This document shows positions 7,926 through 17,825 of a stretch of 64,000 bases of DNA, piece by piece. The position numbers were made by a program, and so were the translations under genes. This DNA is from Rhizobiales bacterium UBA3584 (lineage in GTDB: Bacteria; Pseudomonadota; Alphaproteobacteria; Rhizobiales; Devosiaceae): assembly GCA_002375765.1 (NCBI GenBank), contig DFMV01000045.1, positions 7,004 through 71,003 on the forward strand, written 5' to 3'. Below the pieces are notes generated by a model. The model saw nothing but the letters and a program-made list of their open reading frames with translations. It was not told the DNA's origin and made no database searches. Position 1 is the first letter of the stretch, and the number at the start of each line of letters is the position of its first letter.

Positions 7926-8765
7926 ATGCCCCTGCCGCGTATTTTCCGCTCGCCCAAGCTGACCAAGACGATCCTGCCGCTTGCGGCCGGTCTCGCCCTG
8001 ATCGGGGTGCTGGCCGCCTGCGGGGCCAATTATTATCCGGCCAAGGGCGACAACAAGCCCCATCCGGGTGTGGCGCGCGCCCATTCGCTGCCCATCCACG
8101 GCATCGACGTATCGCGCCATCAGGGCAATATCGACTGGCGCGCCGTGGCGCGGGCGGGCACCCGCTTTGCCTATATCAAAGCCACCGATGGCGGGGATTA
8201 TCTCGACCCCAATTTCCGCACCAATTGGGACGAGGCGCGGGCTGCCGGCATTCCGCGCGGGGCGTACCATTTCATATACTGGTGCCGGCCAGCCTCCGAA
8301 CAGGTGGCGTGGTTTGCCGCCAATGTTCCGGCCGAAGCCGACGCGCTGCCGCCCGTGCTCGATCTGGAATGGAACAATGGCTCGTCGTGCAAGCACGATC
8401 TGACGCGCGAGGAAGTGCTCGACAAGGTGCGTGTGCTCCTGGCGGGAATGGAGGCCCATACAGGCAAGGTTCCGGTGATCTATACCGACATCAATTTCCA
8501 TCGCGACGTTCTGGAGGGCGTCCAGATCGACAATCCGATGTGGCTGCGGTCGGTGGCCGCCGAGCCCCATGAGCGCTATTCCAACCGGCCCTTCACCTTC
8601 TGGCAGTACACCCAGACCGGGACCGTGCCGGGCATCCGCACCGAAGTCGACCGCAATGCGTGGTATGGGTCGGAAAGCGACTGGATCCAGTTCTTTTTGA
8701 CCGGGTGCGACCCACGCACCTATATGCGTCTTGCGGGTCAGGGACGGTGTGCGCCGCTGAAATGA
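7926..8765 (+). CDS. GH25-family lysozyme-like lipoprotein
   Basis: 279 residues. Residues 1-32 form a lipoprotein signal with lipobox VLAAC, lipidated cysteine 32, so the enzyme should be membrane-anchored in the periplasm. The rest is a GH25 (Chalaropsis/Cellosyl-type) muramidase fold. Active-site candidates are D61 in HGIDVSRHQG and the D-x-E pair D146/E148 in VLDLEW; the FAYIKATDG, AYHF and PVIYTD strands are also typical. Likely cuts the N-acetylmuramyl linkage of peptidoglycan. The last 65 bp of the gene, with 18 bp beyond the stop, are repeated almost exactly 123 bp downstream. Confidence 0.9.
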   Translation: MPLPRIFRSPKLTKTILPLAAGLALIGVLAACGANYYPAKGDNKPHPGVARAHSLPIHGIDVSRHQGNIDWRAVARAGTRFAYIKATDGGDYLDPNFRTNWDEARAAGIPRGAYHFIYWCRPASEQVAWFAANVPAEADALPPVLDLEWNNGSSCKHDLTREEVLDKVRVLLAGMEAHTGKVPVIYTDINFHRDVLEGVQIDNPMWLRSVAAEPHERYSNRPFTFWQYTQTGTVPGIRTEVDRNAWYGSESDWIQFFLTGCDPRTYMRLAGQGRCAPLK

Positions 8766-8906
8766 TCCTTGCTGGTCGCGTTCCCGAACCGCAAAAGTGC
8801 AAAGCACTTTTGCTGGGAACACTCCGGGTGCGACCCCCGCACCCATATGCGCCTTACGGGTCAGGGACGGTGTGCGCCGCTGAAATGATCCTTGCTGGTC
8901 GCGTTC
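8701..8906. repeat. Direct duplication of the 3' end of the GH25 gene
   Basis: Positions 8701-8783 and 8824-8906 are the same 83-bp sequence with four mismatches. The first copy encodes the C-terminus and stop of the GH25 protein; the second is a non-coding remnant ending at the marC stop codon. Between them lies a hairpin repeat. This is a clear trace of a local tandem duplication. Confidence 0.85.
8780..8825. repeat. Palindromic intergenic repeat, copy 1
   Basis: GTTCCCGAACCGCAAAAGTG, a short loop and CACTTTTGCTGGGAACACTC form a near-palindrome. It shares the TTCC-GAACC, AAGTG and TGG-AAC-CT blocks with the elements at 13250 and 59781. Its inner GCAAAAGTGC-aaa-GCACTTTTGC stem may also terminate GH25 transcription. 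Confidence 0.55.
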
Positions 8907-9540
8907 AGCTCGATCCGCCGAGAATGCCGCTGGCGCTGATGCCGTCGAAGACGAACTGGACGGCCAGCGCGGTGAGCAAGATACCCACCACGCGGGAAAC
9001 CACCGACATGCCGGTCAATCCCAGAACGCGCTGAATGGGAATGGCGACCAGAAGCGCCAGCCAGGCCAGCGCCAGGGTGGCGACAAGCGCTGCAATGACG
9101 ATCCAGAATTCGAGATCGGTGGTGGCGCCGGTGGTCAAAAGGATGACCGCGGAAATCGAGCCGGCCCCGGCCAGGAGCGGCATGGCGAGCGGAAAGACCG
9201 AAATGTCGGTGCGCGACATGCCTTCGGCTTCTTCCTCGGAGGTGGTGCCGGTGGCGCCCGAATGGCGGGCAAACACCATGTCGATAGCGATCAACAGCAG
9301 CAGGATGCCGCCGGCCACCCGCAGGGCCGGCAGGGTGATGCCGAAGATCTCAAGGATGGCATTGCCGGCAAAGGCGAAGAACAGCAAAATTCCGCTGGCG
9401 ATCAGAACGCCGCGCGAGGCGAAGACGAAGCGCTGTTTGGCCGTATTGCTGCGCGTCAGGCCCGCGAAGATGAAGGCGATATCGGCAACACCGATCGTCG
9501 CAAAGAATGTGGCGAAGGCCACGAGAAAATTGCCCGACAT
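8905..9540 (-). CDS. MarC family integral membrane protein
   Basis: 211 residues with six predicted membrane helices and the MarC/UPF0056 pattern (FATIGVADIAFIFAGLT near the start; SVFPLAMPLLAGAGSISAVIL in the middle, the family's conserved P-LAGPG-like block). Transported substrate unknown; the old link to multiple antibiotic resistance is not supported for this family. ATG at 9540 chosen; a TTG at 9555 is also in frame. A parS-like site lies just upstream. Confidence 0.87.
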   Translation of the reverse strand: MSGNFLVAFATFFATIGVADIAFIFAGLTRSNTAKQRFVFASRGVLIASGILLFFAFAGNAILEIFGITLPALRVAGGILLLLIAIDMVFARHSGATGTTSEEEAEGMSRTDISVFPLAMPLLAGAGSISAVILLTTGATTDLEFWIVIAALVATLALAWLALLVAIPIQRVLGLTGMSVVSRVVGILLTALAVQFVFDGISASGILGGSS

Positions 9541-9563
9541 CGTCCCGGCCCCCAATGTGCCGC

Positions 9564-9579
9564 TGTTCCACGTGAATCA
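9564..9579. promoter_or_regulatory. parS-like site between marC and gshB
   Basis: TGTTCCACGTGAATCA differs from TGTTTCACGTGAAACA at two positions, one of which is a free position in the Bacillus consensus. Confidence 0.45.
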
Positions 9580-9611
9580 GCGGCGACCATACCGGGGGCC
9601 GAAGCGCTTGA

Positions 9612-10553
9612 CTACCGGCGGCTTTCGATGGCGTCCCAGACCATGACCGCGATATCGGGGCCGCCGAAGCGTTTGACCTCGCGAATGCCGGTGGGAGAGG
9701 TGACGTTAATTTCGGTCAGATAACCGCCGATCACGTCGATGCCGACAAAGATCAGGTCGCGCTTTTTGAGCTCGGGGCCGATGATCTCGCAGATCTCGTG
9801 CTCGCGCGGCGTCAATTCGGACAGTTCGGGCCGCCCGCCCACATGCATGTTGGAGCGCGATTCGCCTTCGGCAGGAATACGGTTGAGCCCGGCCACGGGC
9901 TTGCCATCGACAAGGATGATGCGCTTGTCGCCCTTACGCACCTCGGGGAGATAGCGCTGGATCATGAAGGGTTCGCGGAAACTGGCGTTGAACATTTCGA
10001 GAAGCGCGCCGAGATTTTCGTCGCCCTCGCGAATGCGGAACACGCCTGCGCCGCCATTGCCGAAAAGCGGCTTTAAGATGATGTCGCCAAATTCGGCCCG
10101 GAAATCGCGGATTTCGGTTTCATCGCGGGTGATCAGCGTATCGGGCATCAGCTCGGGGAAGCTGGTGACGAGGATCTTTTCGGGCGCGTTGCGCACCTCC
10201 CTGGGGTGATTGACCACCAGGGTTTGGGGATGCACCAGCTCGAGCATGTGCGTGGTGGTGATATAATTCATATCGAAGGGCGGATCCTGACGCAGCAGGA
10301 TGACGTCGAACGCTGTCAGATCGGTTTTCTGCCAGTCCTCGAGCGTGAAATGGAGGCCCTTTTCCCTGTCGTCCACTTTGACCCCATGCACGCGTGCCGT
10401 CACCCTGTTGCCGCGTTGGGCGAGGGTGGAAGGGGTGTAATAGGAGAGCGTATGACCGCGCGCCTGGGCTTCGAGCATCAGGGCGAAACTGGAATCGCCC
10501 AGAGGGTTGATGGCGTCGATGGGGTCCATCTGCACGGCGACGGAAAGGGACAT
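9612..10553 (-). CDS. gshB: Glutathione synthetase
   Basis: 313 residues, the normal prokaryotic GshB length. Joins gamma-glutamylcysteine and glycine with ATP, the second step of glutathione synthesis. The N-terminal domain begins [13 protein letters not shown], which is diagnostic; the ATP-grasp domain shows [16 protein letters not shown] (glycine-rich loop), the [13 protein letters not shown] strand, [19 protein letters not shown] and the Mg-binding [13 protein letters not shown]. Its ATG is 23 bp downstream of yraN, so both are probably transcribed with rsmI. Confidence 0.96.
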   Translation of the reverse strand: MSLSVAVQMDPIDAINPLGDSSFALMLEAQARGHTLSYYTPSTLAQRGNRVTARVHGVKVDDREKGLHFTLEDWQKTDLTAFDVILLRQDPPFDMNYITTTHMLELVHPQTLVVNHPREVRNAPEKILVTSFPELMPDTLITRDETEIRDFRAEFGDIILKPLFGNGGAGVFRIREGDENLGALLEMFNASFREPFMIQRYLPEVRKGDKRIILVDGKPVAGLNRIPAEGESRSNMHVGGRPELSELTPREHEICEIIGPELKKRDLIFVGIDVIGGYLTEINVTSPTGIREVKRFGGPDIAVMVWDAIESRR

Positions 10554-10576
10554 GGAAAGATCCTCAGAGAAAAGCG

Positions 10577-10963
10577 TCAGGCGGTAAAGGCATTGACCAG
10601 ATGGTGCGGCCAGCGTCCCGGTGCAAGCGTTATCACGTCGAAACGGAAATCACAGCCTTGATAGGCGGGGTGGGCGGACTGAAACCATTGGGCGCAGCGC
10701 ACGATGCGGGCGGTGTTGACCGACGCCAAAGCCTGATCGCGGGCCATCTGGCTGCCGGAGCGCTGCTTGACCTCGACAAAGACGATGCGGCGGCCCTTTT
10801 TCGCGACGATATCGATTTCGCCGACCGGGGTTTTGTAGCGAGTGGCAATGATCGAATAGAGTTTGAAGCGCAGCAGCCAGCAGGCCAGTGTTTCGGCGGA
10901 CCGGCCGGCGCGCTCGGCCCGGCGGCGCGGATCAGGTGCTGGCCTTGAGCGCGAGGGCGGCAT
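10577..10963 (-). CDS. YraN/UPF0102 family protein
   Basis: 128 residues of the YraN family, which has a restriction-endonuclease-like fold. The signature [21 protein letters not shown] contains the D-x(n)-E-x-K arrangement of that fold. Cellular role unknown. The gene starts inside the end of rsmI (32-bp overlap), and the rsmI-yraN pairing is conserved across proteobacteria, which supports the start and the assignment. Confidence 0.9.
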   Translation of the reverse strand: MPPSRSRPAPDPRRRAERAGRSAETLACWLLRFKLYSIIATRYKTPVGEIDIVAKKGRRIVFVEVKQRSGSQMARDQALASVNTARIVRCAQWFQSAHPAYQGCDFRFDVITLAPGRWPHHLVNAFTA

Positions 10964-11816
10964 CGTAAACCTGTTTGCGTTTGAGACCGAACTGGACCGA
11001 GACCTGATCGACGGCGGCGCGCAACGGCATTTGTGCCATTGCTTCGCTCAGCGCCGCCTCCCAATCACCGCCCGCCCTTGGTGCCGTACCGTCCGAGCCG
11101 GCGACGAGGATCACAGCCTCACCTTTCGTATCCTCGGCAAAAGTTATGGCGAGATCGGAGAGTGGGCCGGTTTCGAAGCGCTCGAAGCGCTTGGTCAATT
11201 CGAGCGCCACCACCGCCTGACGGTCGGGGCCAAAGGTCTGGGCCATGTCGGACAGGGTCGCGCCGAGGCGGCGGGGGGATTCGTAAAAGACCAGCGTTTC
11301 GGGGCGCCCGATAAGGGACGCAAGCGCGTTGGTGCGCTGGCCGGTCTTGGGGGGCAAAAAGCCGAAGAAGGCAAAGGAATCGGTGGGCAGGCCGGCGCCG
11401 GTGAGCGCGGCAAGAAGGGCCGAGGGGCCGGGGACGGGAAAGATATCGATCCCCGCTTCGCGTGCGGCGCGAACGAGCGGAAACCCCGGATCTGACAGGA
11501 GCGGGGTTCCGGCGTCCGAGATCAGCGCAATGGCCTTGCCGTCCCTGATCTGGTCGAGGATCGGTTCGATGCGGGCGCGTTCATTGTGTTCGTGCAGGGC
11601 CGTGCGGGGGGTTTTGATGCCATAGGCGTCAAACAGGCGGGCGGAATGGCGGGTGTCCTCGCACAAAACGAGATCGGCGCCGGCCAGGATATCGAGGGCA
11701 CGCAGGGTGATGTCGCGCAGATTGCCGATGGGGGTGGCCACCGGATAGAGGCCGGGGGCCGGGCTTTGCACGGAGACGCGATGGCCCGATATCTGGTAGG
11801 ATTTGTCCTGGCTCAC
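10932..11816 (-). CDS. rsmI: 16S rRNA (cytidine-1402 2'-O) methyltransferase
   Basis: 294 residues from a GTG at 11816. RsmI uses S-adenosylmethionine to methylate the ribose of C1402 in the 16S decoding centre. Tetrapyrrole-methylase fold motifs are all present: GLYPVATPIGNLRDITLRA, EDTRHSARL, ALISDAGTPLLSDPG, and VPGPSALLAAL. The reading frame is open another 70 codons upstream, but that part has no family similarity and would run into the promoter of the divergent lpoA-like gene. GGGAC just upstream of the GTG may be its ribosome site. Confidence 0.94.
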   Translation of the reverse strand: MSQDKSYQISGHRVSVQSPAPGLYPVATPIGNLRDITLRALDILAGADLVLCEDTRHSARLFDAYGIKTPRTALHEHNERARIEPILDQIRDGKAIALISDAGTPLLSDPGFPLVRAAREAGIDIFPVPGPSALLAALTGAGLPTDSFAFFGFLPPKTGQRTNALASLIGRPETLVFYESPRRLGATLSDMAQTFGPDRQAVVALELTKRFERFETGPLSDLAITFAEDTKGEAVILVAGSDGTAPRAGGDWEAALSEAMAQMPLRAAVDQVSVQFGLKRKQVYDAALALKAST

Positions 11817-11943
11817 AATGGTCCCTTGGCTTAGTGCCCTTCTTTTAACATTGGAAGGGGGTTTGTCGAGGCGGACGGCGGTTCCGATTTCGGCGCGAAT
11901 CAGTGGAAGATTTGCCGGCCGGGCATGATGAAGGGAGTGGGGT

Positions 11944-13194
11944 TTGCAGCAGATCTGGGCAAGGGCGCTATTGAGCGCGGTGCTTTTGCTGGCACTTGCG
12001 GCCTGCTCGGCAGGCCAGCCGCGCATTCAGGGCACCGGACTTGCCCAGCCGCTCCAATCGGCAGGGGCCGTGCTGGCGCCCGCGCATGGCGAAATCATTG
12101 GCAGCGGGCCGGTGCGGGTGGCGCTGATCCTGCCGCTCTCGGGCAATTCGGGACCGGTGGGGCGGGCCATGGTCAATGGCGCGCGGCTCGCTATGGACGA
12201 AATCGCCCGGACCGGCGGCCAAAACATCCATCTGGTGATCAAGGATGCCGGCACCGGTCCGGAAACGGCGCGCGCGGCAACCCAGCAGGCGCTGGCCGAG
12301 GGGGCCGAGCTGATCCTGGGGCCGCTGACCGCTGACGCTGTCGGGCTGGCCGGGGCGATCGCCAAATCCTACGACACGCCGCTGATCGGGTTTTCCTCCA
12401 CCGCCAGCGTTGCCACCGACGGGGTCTATCTGCTCAGCGTGTTGCCGGAAGCCGAGATCACGCGCGCGCTCACCCATGCGCGGGCGCAGGGACGCAACAC
12501 GATTGCAGCGATCATTCCCGATACCCCGCTGGGCAATGCGCAGGCCGACGCGCTGCGACTTGCGGCGGGGGAAACCGGCATGCAGATCGTTGCCATCGAA
12601 AGGTTCGACAGCGAGGCGCGCGCCCGCACCGCGGTGGAACGACTGGCCCCGGCCATGCGGTCCAATCTGGTCGATACGCTCTATATCCCCGATCGGGCCA
12701 CGGCGCCCAGTTTCGGCATATTGCTCGATGCGGCGCGGCTGCCGCGCGACCGGGTGCTGATCATGGGATCGGCCGATTGGGAGGGCGATAGAGCCGTTCT
12801 CAATCAGCCCTATCTGGCGGGGGCGGTCTATCCGGCGATCGATCCGGGTGGACTTGCAGCGCTGGCGCCCGTTTATCGCACGCGATTTGGCAGCGAGCCG
12901 CATCAGCTCACGACCCTGGCCTATTCGGCGGTGTTGCTGGCCAACACGCCCAGCCTGAGCCTTGCCACACCGCCTTACGGGACCGGGCTGGTTTCGCCGA
13001 CCGGATTTGCGGGGCGCGACGGGCCGTTCCGGCTCCATTTCGACGGGCGGGGGGAATACGGACTGGTCATGCGTGAGGTCGCCGCGGGGTCCGCCGTCAC
13101 CATCGACGCTGCGCGGCTGGGCGGCCTGCCGCTCGCTTCGAGCGGCGGCGCGGGCATTGATGCGGGCATTCCGCCGGCGGCGGAATTTCGTTAA
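11944..13194 (+). CDS. LpoA/YraM-like penicillin-binding-protein activator lipoprotein
   Basis: 416 residues. A lipoprotein signal ends in LALAAC with lipidated C21. The rest is a periplasmic binding-protein type I fold (ALILPLSGNSGPVGRAMVNGA; ILGPLTADAV; PLIGFSSTASVA). This matches the C-terminal half of E. coli LpoA, the outer-membrane activator of PBP1A, and the divergent position next to rsmI-yraN is the conserved yraM context. Alphaproteobacterial members lack the N-terminal TPR half, so activation of a PBP is inferred. The start is TTG at 11944, preceded by GGGAGTGGGG. A repeat element begins at its stop codon. Confidence 0.85.
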   Translation: MQQIWARALLSAVLLLALAACSAGQPRIQGTGLAQPLQSAGAVLAPAHGEIIGSGPVRVALILPLSGNSGPVGRAMVNGARLAMDEIARTGGQNIHLVIKDAGTGPETARAATQQALAEGAELILGPLTADAVGLAGAIAKSYDTPLIGFSSTASVATDGVYLLSVLPEAEITRALTHARAQGRNTIAAIIPDTPLGNAQADALRLAAGETGMQIVAIERFDSEARARTAVERLAPAMRSNLVDTLYIPDRATAPSFGILLDAARLPRDRVLIMGSADWEGDRAVLNQPYLAGAVYPAIDPGGLAALAPVYRTRFGSEPHQLTTLAYSAVLLANTPSLSLATPPYGTGLVSPTGFAGRDGPFRLHFDGRGEYGLVMREVAAGSAVTIDAARLGGLPLASSGGAGIDAGIPPAAEFR

Positions 13195-13297
13195 GAGCAT
13201 TCAGCGTTTCTCCGAATCGCTTCAATTGCTCTAAGTTTTTGTTTTGTCACGCTTCCGAACCGAATAAGTGGTTCCCACTTATCCTGGAAACGCTTTA
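13194..13297. repeat. Palindromic intergenic repeat, copy 2 (extended)
   Basis: Two nested parts. AGAGCA at 13194 pairs with TGCTCT at 13227-13232. The block at 13250-13297 (GCTTCCGAACCGAATAAGTG ... CACTTATCCTGGAAACGCTT) matches the elements at 8780 and 59781. It resembles a short interspersed element frequent in Rhizobiales intergenic regions. It separates convergent lpoA-like and hemW genes. Confidence 0.6.
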
Positions 13298-14446
13298 GGC
13301 GGCCAGATCGGCGACCACGGCGTCGAGGACGGGCCAGCCCTTGTCGGTCACCCGCAACCTTCCGTTGGGGAGGGTTTCGATGAAGCCGATTCCCTTTAGG
13401 AAATCGATCTGGGTGGCGGTCAGCGCGCGGCGGGCGAGGGCCTGGTAGCGGGCCGGGTCGATCCCTTCACGCAATCTCAGGCCCATGACGAGATATTCGT
13501 CGCCTTCTTCGTCCCAGGTCAGGGTGTCGTCGGTGACGAGCCCATCGCCGGTCTCGATGACCTTTTCCCACCATTTGAACGGCATTTTCTCAGCCGCCGT
13601 GGCGTGGCGGGCGCCGCCCATGATCAGCCGACCATGGGCGCCCGGCCCGATGCCGGCATATTCGCCATAGCGCCAATAGATCATGTTGTGGCGGCTTTCC
13701 TGGCCGGGGCGGGCGTGGTTGGAAATCTCATAGGCCGGCAGGCCGTAGGAAGCGGTCAATTCCTGGGTCATTTCGAACATGTCGGCAGAAAGATCTTCAG
13801 ATGGCATTTTCAGTTTGCCGGCGTTGAACAGGTCGAAATAGCGCGTGCCCGATTCGATGGTGAGCTGGTAGAGCGAGAGATGGCCCTCCGATAGCGCCAG
13901 CGCCTCGGTCAGCTCGTCCTCCCACTGGCCCAATGTCTGGTCGGGACGGGCATAGATGATGTCAAAGCTCGAGCGATCGAAGATCGATTGCGCCAGCCGC
14001 ACGGCGGCCACCGCATCCTCGACCGAATGCAGGCGCCCCAGGCGGGCCAGGGGCTCGGGACGCAGCGATTGCACGCCCAGGGAGACGCGGTTGACCCCGG
14101 CAGCGCGATAGCCGCGAAAGCGCTCGGCCTCGACCGAGGTGGGGTTGGCTTCGAGGGTTATTTCGACCTTGTCGGCGATCTGCCAGTTCTTTGCGACGGC
14201 ATCAAGGATGGTGCCGACAGAAGCCGGCTTCATGAGCGAGGGCGTACCGCCGCCGAAAAAGATCGATTCGACCAGCCGCTCGGGCGCGCGGCGGGCGGTG
14301 GTCTCGATTTCCTTGACATAGGCGCTAACGAAGCTGTCTTCGTCGAACTTGCCGTGATGGACGTGGGAATTGAAGTCGCAATAGGGGCATTTGGCCGCGC
14401 AGAACGGCCAGTGGACATAGACCCCGAATGCAGTGTTAGCGCTCAA
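13295..14446 (-). CDS. hemW: Radical SAM family heme chaperone HemW
   Basis: 383 residues. The radical-SAM cluster motif is C16-AAK-C20-PY-C23, followed by DF rather than the fourth cysteine of HemN, which marks it as HemW (heme-trafficking chaperone) and not coproporphyrinogen dehydrogenase. [10 protein letters not shown] and EANPTSVE (SAM binding) and the HemN C-terminal domain are present. The start is TTG at 14446, overlapping the rdgB stop (TTGA), so it is coupled to rdgB and rph. Confidence 0.93.
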   Translation of the reverse strand: MSANTAFGVYVHWPFCAAKCPYCDFNSHVHHGKFDEDSFVSAYVKEIETTARRAPERLVESIFFGGGTPSLMKPASVGTILDAVAKNWQIADKVEITLEANPTSVEAERFRGYRAAGVNRVSLGVQSLRPEPLARLGRLHSVEDAVAAVRLAQSIFDRSSFDIIYARPDQTLGQWEDELTEALALSEGHLSLYQLTIESGTRYFDLFNAGKLKMPSEDLSADMFEMTQELTASYGLPAYEISNHARPGQESRHNMIYWRYGEYAGIGPGAHGRLIMGGARHATAAEKMPFKWWEKVIETGDGLVTDDTLTWDEEGDEYLVMGLRLREGIDPARYQALARRALTATQIDFLKGIGFIETLPNGRLRVTDKGWPVLDAVVADLAA

Positions 14447-15075
14447 AGCACGTCCTTTACGAATTTGGCAAAGGCGCGGGCACGGTGGGACAGGCCCTCC
14501 TTGCCAGGGGCCCAGGAATGTTTTTCTTCAGCGCTCATCTGGCCGAAGGTTTTCTCATATCCATCGGGCTTGAACATGGGGTCATAGCCGTGGCCCGAAT
14601 CTCCGACGGGCGGCCAGACCAGCGTGCCGGGAGCGACACCTTCGAAAACCATGTCGGTGCCGTCGGGCAGGGCGAGGCAGAGCACAGCATTGAACTGGGC
14701 CCTGCGTTGGCCCGGTTCGGTCGCGCCTTTTTCGACGAGCAGATCCTGCACCTTTTGCATGGCGTTGGTGAAATTGCGCGGCACGCCCGCCCAATCGGCG
14801 GTGTAAACGCCGGGCTGGCCATCAAGCGCATCAACCGAAATGCCCGAATCGTCGCTGAGCGCGATTTCGCCCGTCGCCTTGGCGGCCGCGTGCGCCTTGA
14901 GCCGCGCGTTCTCGACAAATGTCGTGCCGGTCTCTTCCGGCTCGGGCAGGCCCAGATCACCGGCCGAGACGATCTCGAGGCCGAAGTCTTTCAGCATGTC
15001 CTGAAATTCGGCGAGCTTGCCTTTGTTGTGAGTGGCCAGAACCAGCCGGTCGCCGCGCTTGAGCCTGATCGTCAT
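14443..15075 (-). CDS. rdgB: XTP/dITP diphosphatase (RdgB/HAM1)
   Basis: 210 residues. Hydrolyses deaminated purine triphosphates (dITP, XTP) to keep them out of nucleic acids. Signature blocks: [16 protein letters not shown] at the N-terminus, [13 protein letters not shown] with the catalytic aspartate, GYDPMFKP, and the C-terminal [13 protein letters not shown] overlaps the rph stop (ATGA); the rph-rdgB-hemW order is the standard alphaproteobacterial arrangement. Confidence 0.96.
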   Translation of the reverse strand: MTIRLKRGDRLVLATHNKGKLAEFQDMLKDFGLEIVSAGDLGLPEPEETGTTFVENARLKAHAAAKATGEIALSDDSGISVDALDGQPGVYTADWAGVPRNFTNAMQKVQDLLVEKGATEPGQRRAQFNAVLCLALPDGTDMVFEGVAPGTLVWPPVGDSGHGYDPMFKPDGYEKTFGQMSAEEKHSWAPGKEGLSHRARAFAKFVKDVL

Positions 15076-15791
15076 GACGCCCCCAATACGGCGCGCTGCA
15101 GGTCAACCAGTTCGGCAATGCCCTTTTCGGCAAGTCCGATCAGTTCGGCCAGCTCCTGGGCGGAAAAGGGTTCGGCTTCGGCCGTGCCCTGGATTTCAAC
15201 GAACTTACCCGAACCGGTCAGAACGAAATTGGCGTCGGTATCGGCTTCGCTGTCTTCGAGGTAATCAAGATCGAGCACCGGGGTGCCGCGATAGACGCCG
15301 CACGATACGGCAGCCACATGGTCGCGGATTGGATCGCCCTTCAAAAGCGAACGTTCCTTCATCCAGAAAATCGCTTCCGACAGCGCAACGAAGGCGCCGG
15401 TGATCGAGGCGGTTCGGGTGCCGCCATCGGCTTCGAGCACGTCGCAATCCAAAATGACCTGATTTTCGCCCAGAGCCTGCATGTCGATGACGGCGCGCAG
15501 GGAGCGCCCGATCAGGCGCTGGATTTCCTGGGTACGGCCCGATTGCTTGCCAGCGGTCGCCTCGCGGCGGGTGCGTGAGCCGGTGGCGCGGGGCAGCATG
15601 CCGTATTCGGCGGTTACCCAGCCCAAGCCCTGACCGCGCCGCCAGGGCGGAAGGGAGGTTTCAACGCTTGCGGTGCACAGAACGCGGGTCCGCCCGAACG
15701 AGACGAGGCACGAGCCCTCCGCCTGCGGCGCGACGCCCCGTTCAATTGTCACATCGCGCATCTGATCGCTTGCCCGTCCGCTTGGCCGCAT
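15072..15791 (-). CDS. rph: Ribonuclease PH
   Basis: 239 residues, normal length. Phosphorolytic 3'-5' exoribonuclease that trims tRNA 3' ends. The phosphate-binding and catalytic blocks are visible: [64 protein letters not shown], and [19 protein letters not shown]. It is the first gene of rph-rdgB-hemW and is divergent from hrcA; 187 bp separate the two. Confidence 0.97.
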   Translation of the reverse strand: MRPSGRASDQMRDVTIERGVAPQAEGSCLVSFGRTRVLCTASVETSLPPWRRGQGLGWVTAEYGMLPRATGSRTRREATAGKQSGRTQEIQRLIGRSLRAVIDMQALGENQVILDCDVLEADGGTRTASITGAFVALSEAIFWMKERSLLKGDPIRDHVAAVSCGVYRGTPVLDLDYLEDSEADTDANFVLTGSGKFVEIQGTAEAEPFSAQELAELIGLAEKGIAELVDLQRAVLGAS

Positions 15792-15874
15792 AAAAACTGT
15801 CTTCCCGGTGTCTGTTGGCTGATATGGTTACCAGCCTCTTAACGGTTCAAGACGGCTGGAACAAGCGGCGCGCC

Positions 15875-15903
15875 CTTGGCGGTCCCCGTGATTTCTCCTA
15901 CTT
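15875..15903 (+). promoter_or_regulatory. Putative sigma-32 promoter of hrcA
   Basis: CTTG (15875-15878), 18 bp, then CCTACTT (15897-15903). Compared with the alphaproteobacterial heat-shock consensus CTTG-N17/18-CYTATNT there is one mismatch. The ATG is 76 bp downstream. Confidence 0.5.
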
Positions 15904-15978
15904 AGTTAACCTGGGGCATTTGATTGTGTTTGGATTCAATTTCTTGCCAGCGCCGGCCCTGGAAGCGAAAAAGACGAA

Positions 15979-17067
15979 ATGGAAAAAACACCACTGAATT
16001 CGCCCGAATTCCTGACGACCCTTTCGGCGCGCAGCCAGGACATCTTCCGGCGGCTGGTCGAGCGCTATCTGGAAACCGGCGAACCCATAGGGTCGCGGGC
16101 CATTTCCAAGATGCTCGACATGCAACTCTCGCCCGCATCCGTGCGCAATGTGATGGCCGATCTGGAAGAGCTGGGCCTGATTGCCGCACCGCATACATCG
16201 GCGGGGCGGGCACCAACGCAGGAAGGCTTGCGGTTTTTCGTCGATGCCATGCTCGAAGTGGGCGCCATGGACGAGACCGAGCGCGACCAGATCGCCCGCA
16301 CCGTTTCGGGCGGGGGCAGGTCGGGACGTGTCGAAGACCTTCTCAACGAAGCGAGTGCCTTGCTCTCGGGCCTGTCGCATGGCGCGGGCATGGTGATTGC
16401 CGCAAAATCGGACATGGTGCTCAAGCATGTAGAATTTGTCCGGCTCGACCCCGAGCGGGCCATGGCGATTCTTGTGGGGGAAGACGGGCAGGTTGAAAAC
16501 CGCATTATTGCGCTGCCACCGGGGCTGACGGCGAGCGCCTTGACCCAGGCATCGAACTTTCTGGCCCATCACATCGTGGGCAAGACGCTGCAGCAGGCGC
16601 GCGATTCGATCCGCCGGCAATCGGAAAGCCAGCGGGCCGAACTCGATGCCATTGCGCAGCGGCTGGTGGATTCCGGGCTGGCCTCGATGATCGAGGCCGA
16701 TACCTCTGCTCCGACGCTGATCGTTCGGGGCAGGGCCAATCTGATCGATGACACGATGGCATCGGAAGATCTGGCCCGTGTGCGGCAATTGTTCGACGAG
16801 ATCGAAACCAAGCAGGGGCTGATCGATCTTTTGAACGATGCGGAAACCGCCCAAGGGGTGCGCATCTTCATTGGTTCGGAAAACAAGCTGTTTTCGCTTT
16901 CCGGCTCCTCGGTCGTTTTGTCGCCCTACAAGGATGCCAATGACAAGGTGGTGGGCGTCCTGGGCGTGATCGGGCCGACGCGGCTCAATTATGCGCGCAT
17001 TGTGCCGGTGGTCGATTATACCGCGCATGTTGTGTCCAAGCTGATCTCGCGCAAAACCGAGCTTTAG
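15979..17067 (+). CDS. hrcA: Heat-inducible transcriptional repressor HrcA
   Basis: 362 residues. HrcA represses groESL (and elsewhere dnaK) by binding CIRCE operators and is itself kept active by GroEL. Winged-helix DNA-binding region near residues 15-85 ([39 protein letters not shown]), then the GAF-like domain with [20 protein letters not shown] and [21 protein letters not shown]. No CIRCE element was seen in the window, so its targets, probably groESL, lie elsewhere. It is followed closely by grpE. Confidence 0.96.
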   Translation: MEKTPLNSPEFLTTLSARSQDIFRRLVERYLETGEPIGSRAISKMLDMQLSPASVRNVMADLEELGLIAAPHTSAGRAPTQEGLRFFVDAMLEVGAMDETERDQIARTVSGGGRSGRVEDLLNEASALLSGLSHGAGMVIAAKSDMVLKHVEFVRLDPERAMAILVGEDGQVENRIIALPPGLTASALTQASNFLAHHIVGKTLQQARDSIRRQSESQRAELDAIAQRLVDSGLASMIEADTSAPTLIVRGRANLIDDTMASEDLARVRQLFDEIETKQGLIDLLNDAETAQGVRIFIGSENKLFSLSGSSVVLSPYKDANDKVVGVLGVIGPTRLNYARIVPVVDYTAHVVSKLISRKTEL

Positions 17068-17100
17068 CGGTTTTGTTAAGTGGGGCTTTTCGCCACGAGG

Positions 17101-17129
17101 CTTGAAATATTTCCGCCCTTGGCCGATAT
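17101..17129 (+). promoter_or_regulatory. Putative sigma-32 promoter of grpE
   Basis: CTTG (17101-17104), 18 bp, then CCGATAT (17123-17129). It differs from CTTG-N18-CYTATNT at one base and has the same spacing as the hrcA and dnaK promoters. It lies in the hrcA-grpE gap. Confidence 0.5.
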
Positions 17130-17170
17130 GGCAGCCAACCTTAACTTCCCCAATCGTTGAAAGAGCAATG

Positions 17171-17797
17171 ATGAGCGACGACAACACGACGCCAGAGCCG
17201 AACGACGACATCGATCCGCGCCTTGAGGCCGAGGACGCAGAAGCGGTTTCCACCGAGCCGACGGCCGAGGAGCGCATCGCCCAGCTTGAAGCCGAAAAGG
17301 AACAGCTGCGCGACCAGGTGCTGCGCACGGCGGCCGAAATGGAAAACCTGCGCAAGCGCACCGAGCGCGAAGTTTCCGACACGCGCTCTTATGCCATTGC
17401 CGGGTTTGCCCGCGACATGCTGGTGGCCACCGACAATCTCTCGCGCGCCCTGATGGTCATTCCCGCCGAATTGCGGGAAAACGCCGACGGCACGCTCAAA
17501 TCCCTGATCGAGGGGATCGAGATGACCGAGCGCGAAATGCAGCGGCTTTTGCAAAAGAACGGGGTGATCCCGATCGTGGCCGAGGGCGAAAAGTTCGACC
17601 CCCACCGCCATCAGGCCATGTTTGAAGTGCCTGACCCCTCCGTGCCCGAAGGCACGGTGGTTCAGGTGGTCCAGACCGGATATGCCATTGGCGAGCGCGT
17701 TCTGCGCCCCGCCATGGTGGGCGTGGCCAAGGGTGGCAACAAGCCCGCACCCAAAACGGACGCCGAGCCCGGCGATGGACTCGACAAATCGGCCTGA
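17171..17797 (+). CDS. grpE: Nucleotide exchange factor GrpE
   Basis: 208 residues. GrpE dimers release ADP from DnaK. The acidic N-terminus leads into a long coiled-coil helix (residues 30-75, [15 protein letters not shown] onward), then the typical [25 protein letters not shown] and the beta-domain with [22 protein letters not shown] and [16 protein letters not shown]. The ATG at 17171 has AAAGAGC upstream; an ATG immediately before it (17168) is equally possible. It sits between hrcA and dnaK, and dnaK has its own heat-shock promoter. Confidence 0.96.
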   Translation: MSDDNTTPEPNDDIDPRLEAEDAEAVSTEPTAEERIAQLEAEKEQLRDQVLRTAAEMENLRKRTEREVSDTRSYAIAGFARDMLVATDNLSRALMVIPAELRENADGTLKSLIEGIEMTEREMQRLLQKNGVIPIVAEGEKFDPHRHQAMFEVPDPSVPEGTVVQVVQTGYAIGERVLRPAMVGVAKGGNKPAPKTDAEPGDGLDKSA

Positions 17798-17825
17798 CAA
17801 AAATTCACGCAAAGCGGGGGGCGCG

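Noticed and set aside
15898..17382. 494-codon open frame antisense to hrcA and grpE
   Set aside because: Spans two well-supported genes and their promoter on the other strand; no protein-like features.
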